NCBI GenBank assembly: GCA_963793095.1
Contig: CAWBYY010000002.1
Location: 868,001-932,000 of the forward strand
Reading direction: 5' to 3'
DNA from: CAVWDI01 sp963793095
Lineage (GTDB): Bacteria; Chloroflexota; Anaerolineae; Anaerolineales; UBA4823
DNA: 64,000 bases
Shown in pieces: positions 1 to 6,691 of this stretch (its first letter is position 1; each line of letters starts with the position of its first letter). The position numbers and the translations under genes were made by a program. The notes beneath the pieces were generated by a model, which was not told the DNA's origin, did not search any database, and worked only from the letters and a program-made list of their open reading frames with translations.

Positions 1-596
1 AACAGATTGTCAATCGCGGCGATTATTTGTGATGTGGAAATAAATCGGAAAGCTATAATGTTGGCTTTCAGCGCGCCGTCAATATTGGTTTGAAAATCGT
101 CGATGAACAGTGTTTGTTCAGGTTTGACGCCGAGGCGATCCAGCACCAGCGTATAAATTTGCCGGTCCGGTTTCATCAAGCCTTCTTCTGAAGAGATCAC
201 AATCTCATCGAATGCATCCTGGATTTTCAAATCATAAATGATTTTTTCCCTCAGGTCATCAAATGCATTGCTGAGCAGAGCGGTCTTATATTTTTTGTGA
301 ATTTCGCGGACACGCTCGACCAGGGTTTCATCCAGGCGGTCACCGCCCCAGAACATTAGTTGAATTTCCGGGATCGATTCTTCATTATTCTCCAGGGCGG
401 CTGTAATATTTTTCCAATGCTGCTCTGCAGTTATTAATCCCAGCTGAGCCTCCACCCCCGATGGGCTATTAAATACCAGATGTTCCAGCTCATTCAAAGA
501 CAGGCCGCAGTTTTTTGCTAATTTGGATCTGTGGGTATAGTCTTCAGTTCGAAGTAAAACGCCTCCCAGGTCCCAGATGATCGCTTTGATTTCCAT
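1..596 (-). CDS. HAD-superfamily hydrolase (3' end outside window)
   Basis: The frame runs from an ATG at 596 to the window edge without a stop, giving about 198 residues, close to the length of YihX-like HAD phosphatases. Motif I is DLGGVLL at residues 9-15, with the nucleophile Asp9; the usual second Asp of DxD is Gly, as in the YihX/epoxide-hydrolase-N branch. Motif II is LLSNAFDD, motif III a Lys in GLMKPD, and motif IV FIDDFQTN, so all four catalytic motifs are present. A GGCAGGA ribosome site precedes the ATG. It follows the GNAT gene by 60 bases on the same strand and is probably the last gene of the MFS-GNAT operon. The substrate cannot be told from sequence; a small phosphorylated metabolite is usual for this branch. 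Only the C-terminus is missing. Confidence 0.85.
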   Translation of the reverse strand, partial: MEIKAIIWDLGGVLLRTEDYTHRSKLAKNCGLSLNELEHLVFNSPSGVEAQLGLITAEQHWKNITAALENNEESIPEIQLMFWGGDRLDETLVERVREIHKKYKTALLSNAFDDLREKIIYDLKIQDAFDEIVISSEEGLMKPDRQIYTLVLDRLGVKPEQTLFIDDFQTNIDGALKANIIAFRFISTSQIIAAIDNL

Positions 597-656
597 AATT
601 TCCTGCCTGTTAATGCTGGTTTATATTATTGAATTCAAGAATTGGGGAAAGCTGGC

Positions 657-1676
657 TCAATCATTGAAGGGTTTCCGATACACTGTGCTGCGTTTAACCG
701 GTTTGAATCCAACGCTTTCATACAAGCCCAGGGCTCCGGTCAGGTTCTGGGTATCAACCCCCAGGGCAGCCTCATCCATTCCCCTATTTTTGATCGCTTT
801 GAGGCTGTCGATCAACAGGGCGCGTGCCAGGCCGCGCTTTCTCCATGGGCGTCTAACACAGATATTTTCTGGATAGCCGCGCTTGCGGTTAAATTTGTTA
901 TTTTCATCCTGGTTAATATAACCGAGAACCATACCTGCTACCTGCTCTCCATCCCAGGCGACGCGCCAGAGAGTCGGATCGAAGTTGGGATCCTCTACCC
1001 ATTCCTGTACAGTCGGTTCAGTTTCCTCGCTGAATCCCCAGTGATCCCGGAATGCTTCAATGCTGGCTGCGTGGATTGCCTGGTAATGTGAGGGCTTAAC
1101 TGGGCGGATTTCAAGGCTCTCAGGCAGTCTCGTTTCGGGTATATTTTCCAGGTTTGACCTGACCATAAGGTAAAAATGCCTCTCAGGCAGATAACCTTCA
1201 CTTTCCAGCAGTCTGGTTGTCGCCAGTTCAGTATCGACCGCATAGGATTCAAAAAACCGCTCTACATGGTCCGGGTTCGACTCTGCAATGCTTCGTAAAC
1301 GGTTCTGGCTGTTTCTTAACATAGCCCGCCCAATACCATTCTGTCGCATACCTGGCATCACGAAACCAATGTGCCAGTAGATCCCGGTTCTTTCGTTTTC
1401 ATCTCGCCAGCTTACCCGGCTGTAAGCGCAGGTCTTATTGTGGACCTCTGCAAAGAGCATATCTTCATAGGGATTGCAGTTTACCAGGTGATTATAAGTG
1501 TTTGCTATATCCTGTTTGGTCGAATAGCGGTCGAGATGGTCGATATCATTACAGGCGTTGATGATATCGGCTATGCACTGGTAGTCTTTTTCACCTTCAA
1601 ATGCTCGAAACACCAGCCCTTCAACTGGTGGCGAATCAGGTACATTGAGCAGTTGGCAATAATATTCTCTGTTCAT
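657..1676 (-). CDS. Tandem-domain GNAT-family N-acetyltransferase
   Basis: A 339-residue protein with two GNAT folds in a row. The acetyl-CoA loops are visible as RQNGIG at residues 111-116 and RRPWRKRGLA at residues 275-284; the second domain ends in the usual GLYESVGF motif. Two-domain GNATs of this kind resemble mycothiol-synthase-like and aminoglycoside-acetyltransferase-like proteins, but the acceptor is not identifiable here. The ATG overlaps the stop of the upstream MFS gene as ATGA, so translation is probably coupled to the transporter. Pairing an efflux transporter with an acetyltransferase is suggestive of resistance or of export of a modified small molecule; that is inference. Confidence 0.85.
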   Translation of the reverse strand: MNREYYCQLLNVPDSPPVEGLVFRAFEGEKDYQCIADIINACNDIDHLDRYSTKQDIANTYNHLVNCNPYEDMLFAEVHNKTCAYSRVSWRDENERTGIYWHIGFVMPGMRQNGIGRAMLRNSQNRLRSIAESNPDHVERFFESYAVDTELATTRLLESEGYLPERHFYLMVRSNLENIPETRLPESLEIRPVKPSHYQAIHAASIEAFRDHWGFSEETEPTVQEWVEDPNFDPTLWRVAWDGEQVAGMVLGYINQDENNKFNRKRGYPENICVRRPWRKRGLARALLIDSLKAIKNRGMDEAALGVDTQNLTGALGLYESVGFKPVKRSTVYRKPFND

Positions 1677-2948
1677 AAATCTCCCTGTTTATTGTTTGTG
1701 AACCCAACCGATTCCAGCCTTTGCTCAAACTGCAACCGTTCCTTTTCAGGATTTTTGAATTTAAGCCAGACCGGGATGACGGCGATGAGCGAGAGCCAGG
1801 CGGTGATCCTGAACGGAAACTGGGGGTTCACTTTATCCCAAAGTTGGGCCCCAATTGCTGGCGCTGGCAGTGAGATAATCCCCAGGCTGGTGCTTAAGAG
1901 TTCCAAAGGCAGTACCTCTCTGTTTTTCCGGGACCATTTTGCTGGTCAGTGAGCTAAATGCGGGCATCATCAACCCGAATCCCATACCCAGGATCCCAGC
2001 CGCAGCATAAAACCCTGCAACGCTGTTTACTCTTATGAATACAAAAAATGCGATTGCCTGGAACAGAAATCCAGCTGCGATGCTGAAGCGTTCCCCTTTT
2101 TTGTCGGATAACCAGCCGGATGGAATCGTTAGCAGCATCATAAATAAGCCGAATATCGAATTCAACCAGCCGATTTGTTGGAGCGAAAGGTCACCGATTT
2201 CTTCCAGGTAGAGCGGCATTAAATTAAACGACAGAGTCCAGGTTATATCCCTGATGCCGTCGGATATTAATATCCAGGTAAAAAGGCCGCCCGCCAGCAG
2301 CATCACGATCATAATCTTCAGGTTCACCTGCAAACCCTTTACAGTCAGCTTTTCAGCGGCTTCTTCCGAATTGCGAATAGCGCTTCGTGCCATTGCTATG
2401 CGGATAATTGTCGCCAGTGTATATGTCAGGAAGGAGACTGTCAGCATTATTCTGAACCCGAAACCTTCCGCCAGCCAGCCCCCCAGGGGTGGGCCGACGA
2501 CCGCTACGATCATAAAGAGCGTCTCTGAAAATCCGTATACGCGCGCCCGGTTAGTCTCAGTAGATTCTTCCGCAATAAAGGCCATAAAACTGGGCGCGAT
2601 TAATGATCTGGTAATCCCGCCCAGTCCCTCCCCCAGCAGGGCCCATTGCCACGTTGGCGCAAATATCAGGGGGATGTAGGCAAACATGCCGATAAAACTG
2701 CCAATCGCGACGCTGCGCAGCCTGCCCAGCCTGTCCGACACCCATCCCCCCAGGATCTGCATTGTAAGGGGAATGATCTGGGCTATGGTGAAAAACCAGC
2801 CGATATCCACGACGCTGGCGTTGAGGTCCTTAAGGTACAGCGGCAGCAGCGGCTCGTACATGTGTGCGCCTATATTTGCCAGGACCATCGCCCCCATGAA
2901 CAGTATCAGCCTGCGGGTCATATATTCTTTTGGTTTAATTTTCATCAT
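1673..2948 (-). CDS. MFS transporter, interrupted by a one-base frameshift
   Basis: A major facilitator superfamily permease, presumably an efflux pump in the inner membrane. From the ATG at 2948 the first frame gives 11 or so membrane segments, with the family loop motif GGWVSDRLGRLRS between TM2 and TM3 and a second copy, SGWLSDKKGERFS, in the C-terminal half. The frame then ends in nonsense, while the other frame continues with STSLGIISLPAPAIGAQLWD to a stop at 1673. Removing one base at 1901 (sense GGAACTC read as GGACTC) joins them into 424 residues, a normal MFS length. It lies 51 bases after the 72-residue protein and overlaps the GNAT start. The break is either an assembly error or a recent inactivation. 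Confidence 0.8.
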
Positions 2949-2999
2949 GTTTATTTTTTGTACCCGTTGTGATCAAACCAGTGGCTGCCAGATAATATA

Positions 3000-3218
3000 C
3001 TACTTCAATATTTTCCGGGCAGTTATTTCAGCGCGTTCGGTAGCGATCTTGCTGTCAGATCCACTCGCAATTTCTACCAGGGAAGCCAGCATCCAATCCA
3101 GTTTTTCTGAAGGATGTTCATTGTTTTTGCCGTTGATGGCTGTAAGCAACCTCATCCAGAATGAATGAGTCTTCCCCATAGTTCCATGGGCTTCCTTTGC
3201 AATTAAAGTCTTGTTCAT
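3000..3218 (-). CDS. Uncharacterised 72-residue protein
   Basis: I do not recognise this protein. The frame is open further upstream, but the ATG at 3218 has a perfect AGGAGG site six bases before it, and the upstream part would read through a strong hairpin, so 3218 is chosen. The product is soluble, starts MNKTLIAKEAHGTMGKTHSF and has a helical C-terminal half rich in Ala, Glu and Ser. There is no signal peptide or membrane segment. It is the first full gene after a promoter, short ORF and terminator, and is followed by the MFS transporter. A small regulator or a peptide accessory protein is possible, but nothing in the sequence proves it. Confidence 0.6.
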   Translation of the reverse strand: MNKTLIAKEAHGTMGKTHSFWMRLLTAINGKNNEHPSEKLDWMLASLVEIASGSDSKIATERAEITARKILK

Positions 3219-3239
3219 TTTTACCTCCTGATAAAGAAA

Positions 3240-3265
3240 CCAGCCACAGGGTTTCCCGTGGCTGG
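3240..3265 (-). promoter_or_regulatory. Second hairpin of the leader, just before the ribosome site
   Basis: On the minus strand CCAGCCACGGG pairs with CCCTGTGGCTGG across a three-base loop, with one bulged base. It ends ten bases before the AGGAGG site of the 72-residue gene. Its 5' arm (CCACGGG) is also perfectly complementary to the 3' arm of the preceding terminator (CCCGTGG), so the two hairpins can exchange partners. Confidence 0.6.
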
Positions 3266-3282
3266 CTGGAACAACAGTTAAT

Positions 3283-3315
3283 AAAAAAACCACGGGTTTG
3301 GAGTTCTCCCGTGGT
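3283..3315 (-). terminator. Rho-independent terminator inside the leader (attenuator)
   Basis: On the minus strand ACCACGGG and CCCGTGGT form an eight-base stem with an 11-base loop, followed directly by a run of seven T and then ATT. It sits after the 30-codon ORF and before the 72-residue gene, so it must be read through for the operon to be expressed. This is the usual layout of an attenuator. Confidence 0.75.
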
Positions 3316-3343
3316 TCTAAAACAGACTTTTCAGGCTTTTATA

Positions 3344-3436
3344 TTACCCAACAGGCGCACTCCGCGTACCGAAACTGCCTCCGCTGCAAGCATCGGCAAT
3401 CTGTACAAGGGGGATGTTGTATCTTAAATCGATCAT
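3344..3436 (-). CDS. 30-codon upstream ORF (leader or precursor peptide)
   Basis: An ATG at 3436 with an AGGA site six bases upstream opens a 30-codon frame ending in TAA at 3344. The peptide begins MIDLRYNIPLVQIADA and ends CSGGSFGTRSAPVG: a hydrophobic first half and a second half rich in Gly and Ser with one Cys. It is the first ORF after a strong promoter and ends 28 bases before the terminator. Two readings fit. It may be a sensory leader peptide whose translation controls termination ahead of an efflux gene, or a ribosomally made peptide precursor exported by the MFS pump. No modification enzyme lies nearby, which favours the first reading. Confidence 0.45.
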   Translation of the reverse strand: MIDLRYNIPLVQIADACSGGSFGTRSAPVG

Positions 3437-3475
3437 ATAAATTCCTGCGAAAAACAATTTTATGTTAAGATATAG

Positions 3476-3518
3476 TTAAGCGGCGCTTAATATATCATAA
3501 TGCCTTCTTGTTTGTCAA
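3476..3518 (-). promoter_or_regulatory. Sigma70-type promoter with palindromic operator
   Basis: On the minus strand TTGACA (3518-3513) and TATATT (3494-3489) are spaced by 18 bases. The inverted repeat TTAAGC-GGC-GCTTAA at 3476-3490 overlaps the end of the -10 element and the expected start point. It looks like a repressor site. It drives the short ORF and the operon behind it. Confidence 0.6.
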
Positions 3519-3533
3519 GGATTTTTCCAGAGA

Positions 3534-4928
3534 TTAATTTACCTTACGGACCAGTTTCAAGATCACCCCGCTGTGGTCCACCAGGTAAAGTTCTCCAGCA
3601 TCATCAAGGCCGAAAGATGAGATCCTCGCGATGTTATTAAACAACAATCGGCTTTGCCAGGATCCGGATTCGTCTTGAAATAATCCCCAAACGTTCCCGG
3701 AGCAGTAATCTCCGTAAAAATACACCCCGAAAAATTCCGGTAGTTGATCGCCGCGATAGACTTCACCGCCGGTCACGGAACAGCCCGAACCATGGTCGTA
3801 TTCGGCAACTGGCGGCGTTGCCGAAATGCTAGTGGGCTTAATTCCGGAAAATTCATGATTGCCCTCGTAATAATTCCATCCAAAATTTACTCCGGCAGGT
3901 TTACTTTCCGAAAGATAATTGATTTCTTCCCATTGGTTCTGACCCACATCCGCGATGTAGATATCGCCGGTCAGGTTGTCAAAGCTGAAGCGCCACGGAT
4001 TCCGCAATCCATAAGCCCAGATCTCTGGGAGTCCCGCTCCGGTTTGAAACGGATTATCCTCCGGGATGCTGTAGGGGAATTCTCCATGCACATCAATTCT
4101 GAGAATCTTACCAAGCAGGGTGTCCAGCGATTGTCCGTTTCCGAGCGGATCGCCGGCTGATCCCCCATCTCCTGTGGCGATGTAAAACAAATCGTCCGGA
4201 CCAAAGTCGATGTCTCCGCCGTTGTGATTTCCATAGGGTTGCGGTATTTTCAAGATAATTTCTTCGCTGTTTGGATCGGCTTTGTCCTTGTTAGCATCGA
4301 TTGTTCGGAACCTGGAGATATGTGTATCGCCTTCCGGGTTGGTGTAGTTGACATAAAAAGCGCCATTTAAAATAAAATCCGGGTCTAATTCAAGATCCAA
4401 CAGTCCCTGTTCCGATCCATCACTACCAATCCGGTCCTGGATATCCAGGAAGGGATCCGGGAGCATCAGGCCGTTTTCAAGTATCCTAACCTGCCCGGGT
4501 TGTTCCACAACCAGAAACCTGCCAGGTCGGTCGGGAAGTGCGAAAAAAGCGACTGGGTTTTGTAAACCCCCGGTAATTAACTGCCATTCATAACTATCCG
4601 GGTCCGGCAATTCGGTAATTGAACGATTTTGACCGGGTTCTGTCTGGATTTGAGCCGGTCCGGGAGTATTTATGGGGACTGGTTGACTCGTGGGTAGTGT
4701 GGTTGTTCGGTCAAGTTCCGGTACCGCCTCGTTTTGATTGGGGGCTGTTGAACCGATTTCAACCTCAGAGGTAGTTGGGAATGGGCTGGATTCCTCTGGT
4801 GTGGTTAAACACCCTGAAACCATTAACATCCCGAAGAGAATGAAACCAATTCCTCTTGTTCTATTGCGGATATTCTTTTTATTAATCCGTTTCAATATCG
4901 GGCTTTTCTTTTTCCCAGAATTCTGCAT
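3534..4928 (-). CDS. PQQ-dependent sugar dehydrogenase (glucose/sorbosone dehydrogenase family), lipoprotein
   Basis: About 464 residues. A lipobox (MVSGC) follows a hydrophobic stretch, and then a low-complexity Ser/Thr/Pro/Glu linker, so the enzyme is expected to be tethered outside the membrane. The rest is the six-bladed beta-propeller of the glucose/sorbosone dehydrogenase family. The conserved stretches GNHNGGDIDFGPDD, YIATGDGGSAGDP, LLGKILRIDV and YGLRNPWRFSFD are all present; His in NHNGG is the family catalytic base. The reaction is oxidation of a sugar, passing electrons to PQQ. No PQQ biosynthesis gene is visible. The start is uncertain: ATG 4928 overlaps the preceding gene by 37 bases, while TTG 4895 would overlap its stop as TTGA and give a more normal signal peptide. 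Confidence 0.85.
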   Translation of the reverse strand: MQNSGKKKSPILKRINKKNIRNRTRGIGFILFGMLMVSGCLTTPEESSPFPTTSEVEIGSTAPNQNEAVPELDRTTTLPTSQPVPINTPGPAQIQTEPGQNRSITELPDPDSYEWQLITGGLQNPVAFFALPDRPGRFLVVEQPGQVRILENGLMLPDPFLDIQDRIGSDGSEQGLLDLELDPDFILNGAFYVNYTNPEGDTHISRFRTIDANKDKADPNSEEIILKIPQPYGNHNGGDIDFGPDDLFYIATGDGGSAGDPLGNGQSLDTLLGKILRIDVHGEFPYSIPEDNPFQTGAGLPEIWAYGLRNPWRFSFDNLTGDIYIADVGQNQWEEINYLSESKPAGVNFGWNYYEGNHEFSGIKPTSISATPPVAEYDHGSGCSVTGGEVYRGDQLPEFFGVYFYGDYCSGNVWGLFQDESGSWQSRLLFNNIARISSFGLDDAGELYLVDHSGVILKLVRKVN

Positions 4929-5260
4929 CCACAATCTGGTCTTCTTCTGGTTGACTTGAGTTCGCGCTGTTCACCTGCAACTGCTTTTTCCAATTCATCT
5001 CTGTGCTCTTGAACCACATCTGCCGGGCATATTTCCACAAACAAATACGTACCCAGCCATACGACCATTGCATCATCGATAGGCCCAGGAACCAGGTCAG
5101 GAATCAGAAAATAAGCCAGGGTACCTATTGGAAGAAGTTTATATAACGGACTTACCCGTTTATCTCCAATTAGCCGGGCAACCAGTTTAATATAGTTGGA
5201 TAGGTCGTTGAAGACCCCACCTTTTGAGGGGATTACTTCTTTTTCACGTTCTTCAGGCAT
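4892..5260 (-). CDS. DUF1232 (YkvA-like) membrane protein
   Basis: A 122-residue protein with the DUF1232 core: Arg-Val-Ser-Pro-Leu-Tyr-Lys, then a membrane segment, then the hallmark YFLIPDLVPGPIDD and a second short hydrophobic segment. The function of the family is unknown; it is a small membrane-associated protein in many bacteria. The charged C-terminal tail is not conserved in the family. Its 3' end overlaps the start of the dehydrogenase gene. Confidence 0.8.
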   Translation of the reverse strand: MPEEREKEVIPSKGGVFNDLSNYIKLVARLIGDKRVSPLYKLLPIGTLAYFLIPDLVPGPIDDAMVVWLGTYLFVEICPADVVQEHRDELEKAVAGEQRELKSTRRRPDCGCRILGKRKARY

Positions 5261-5310
5261 TTTTCCTCTTAAGGATTGAGATTATACTATAACGGATTGA
5301 ATACCAGGCG

Positions 5311-5353
5311 AATAAAAAAGGAGGATGGAATATTCAAAATATCCCATCCTCCT
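5311..5353 (-). terminator. Terminator after rplT
   Basis: On the minus strand AGGAGGATGGGATAT and ATATTCCATCCTCCT form a long, almost perfect stem, followed by TTTTTTATT. It closes the thrS-infC-rpmI-rplT operon. Confidence 0.85.
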
Positions 5354-5377
5354 GTTTAATGTGCTGTATTCTAACCT

Positions 5378-5731
5378 TCAGGATGCCGCTCCAGCTTGCT
5401 CCACTACAGCACTGAACGCAGCTGCATCATTTACGGCAATATCTGCAAGCATTTTCCGGTTCAGGATAATTTCATTTTGTTTCATGCCATGGATTAAAAG
5501 GCTGTAGGTTGTGCCGTTCTGTCGGGCGGCTGCATTTATGCGTGCAATCCATAAGCGGCGTAAGGTCCGTTTTCGAACCCGGCGATCACGGTAGGAATAC
5601 CACAGGCTTTTTAACATGGCCTCATTGGCGCGTCTGAATAGCCGATGCCGGGTTGCATACTGGCCTTTCGTTATTTTCAGTACTTTTTTATGGTGTCTTC
5701 GCCTTACAGTACCTGTTTTTACACGAGTCAT
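5378..5731 (-). CDS. rplT: 50S ribosomal protein L20
   Basis: 117 residues, the standard L20 length, with the basic N-terminal extension (MTRVKTGTVRRRHHKK) that threads into 23S rRNA and the conserved core WIARINAAARQNG and YSLLIHGMK. L20 is needed early in large-subunit assembly and represses its own operon in several phyla. It lies 12 bases after rpmI. Confidence 0.97.
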   Translation of the reverse strand: MTRVKTGTVRRRHHKKVLKITKGQYATRHRLFRRANEAMLKSLWYSYRDRRVRKRTLRRLWIARINAAARQNGTTYSLLIHGMKQNEIILNRKMLADIAVNDAAAFSAVVEQAGAAS

Positions 5732-5743
5732 TTTTCTCTCCCG

Positions 5744-5980
5744 TTAATTCCCGGATTTCATTGATGGTGCCAGCCGCTTGATCCGTTTTTTATAGCCGCG
5801 CCCTTCCACTGTAATCATCTCCGAGAACAACCGCTTTGTGCGTTTTGACGTTCGTCTGCGGAGATGGCTCTTTCCACCTTTGGTGCGAACTAGTTTTCCG
5901 CTGCCAGTTAAACGAAACCGTTTTGCAGTCGCTTTATGCGTCTTCAATTTGTATTTCTTGTTTTTTCTTTTGCTGGTCAC
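5744..5980 (-). CDS. rpmI: 50S ribosomal protein L35
   Basis: About 78 residues with the L35 signature KTHKATAKRF and GSGKLVRTKGGKSHLRRR. The start is GTG at 5980: a perfect AGGAGG lies six bases before it, and a longer frame from TTG 6001 would place that site inside the gene. The N-terminus is about ten residues longer than the usual MPKMKTHK start and strongly basic. Confidence 0.93.
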   Translation of the reverse strand: MTSKRKNKKYKLKTHKATAKRFRLTGSGKLVRTKGGKSHLRRRTSKRTKRLFSEMITVEGRGYKKRIKRLAPSMKSGN

Positions 5981-6005
5981 TAACTTCCTCCTATCAGACA
6001 AAATA

Positions 6006-6030
6006 CCGCGGATTTTTCCTGCATCCGCGG
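6006..6030 (-). promoter_or_regulatory. Hairpin between infC and rpmI (candidate L20 leader element)
   Basis: On the minus strand CCGCGGAT and ATCCGCGG pair perfectly across a nine-base loop, followed by a weak T-rich stretch. The hairpin sits about 25 bases before the rpmI ribosome site, where L20-responsive leaders are found in other bacteria. I cannot show the rRNA-like binding site. Confidence 0.5.
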
Positions 6031-6078
6031 AAATGGGTTTTATTATCTGAATGTAACCGAAATATCAGCCGTTTGAAT

Positions 6079-6606
6079 TCAGCTCTTCTTTTTTAGATTC
6101 GTGGGGGCAAGCACCATCAGCATTGTACGCCCTTCCAGGGCAGGAGCCTGCTCAACCACAGCAACTTCAGATAAATCTTCCGCCACCTGTTTTAGTTCTT
6201 CAAGAGCTATTTCTGGATATGTAATTTCGCGACCTCTGAAACGTATTCTTACTTTCACTTTCATGCCGTTTTCAAGCCATCGTCTTGCATCTCGAACTTT
6301 TAAATTGCGGTGGTGTTCGTTCGTTTTTGGCCGCAGACGGATTTCTTTGACCTCGATTTTTGTCTGTGATTTTCGGGCTTCGCGTTCTTTTTTGGCGCGT
6401 TCGTAAACGAATTTTCCGAAATCCATCACCCTGCAAACGGGTGGAATGGCATTGGGTGCGACTTCCACTAAATCGAGTTCGGCATCCCGGGCTATTGTTT
6501 GTGCTTCTTGGATGGAGACAACTCCAATGTTATTACCGTCAGGTCCAATCAAACGAACTTCTCTGGCCTTGATGGTTTCGTTAACCCGGTAGTCTGTCGC
6601 GCTGAT
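6079..6606 (-). CDS. infC: Translation initiation factor IF-3, with AUC start codon
   Basis: IF-3 binds the 30S subunit, checks the initiator tRNA and start codon, and keeps the subunits apart. The N domain (residues 1-75; YRVNETIKAREVRLIGPDG, then DLVEVAPNAIPPVCRVMDFGKF cut at the linker) and C domain (KEIRLRP, WLENGMKVKVRIRFRGRE) are complete. The usual IF-3 N-terminus ISATDYRVNE is encoded up to 6606, but no ATG, GTG or TTG lies there. The codon at 6606 is ATC, eight bases after AAGGAG. Non-AUG starts are typical of infC, because IF-3 rejects them and so limits its own synthesis. With this start the protein has 175 residues, the family norm. Confidence 0.93.
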   Translation of the reverse strand: MSATDYRVNETIKAREVRLIGPDGNNIGVVSIQEAQTIARDAELDLVEVAPNAIPPVCRVMDFGKFVYERAKKEREARKSQTKIEVKEIRLRPKTNEHHRNLKVRDARRWLENGMKVKVRIRFRGREITYPEIALEELKQVAEDLSEVAVVEQAPALEGRTMLMVLAPTNLKKKS

Positions 6607-6662
6607 ATTTCTCTCCTTATGTTCAGTTATTAACGTTGTCTGTGGTTAGACAAGCGAATGGC

Positions 6663-6691
6663 ATCATACCAAAGAACAGGTGAATCGTCAA
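6663..6691 (-). promoter_or_regulatory. Internal promoter for infC-rpmI-rplT
   Basis: On the minus strand TTGACG (6691-6686) and TATGAT (6668-6663) are separated by exactly 17 bases, in the 85-base gap between thrS and infC. It would let the ribosomal genes be expressed independently of the thrS T-box. Confidence 0.6.
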
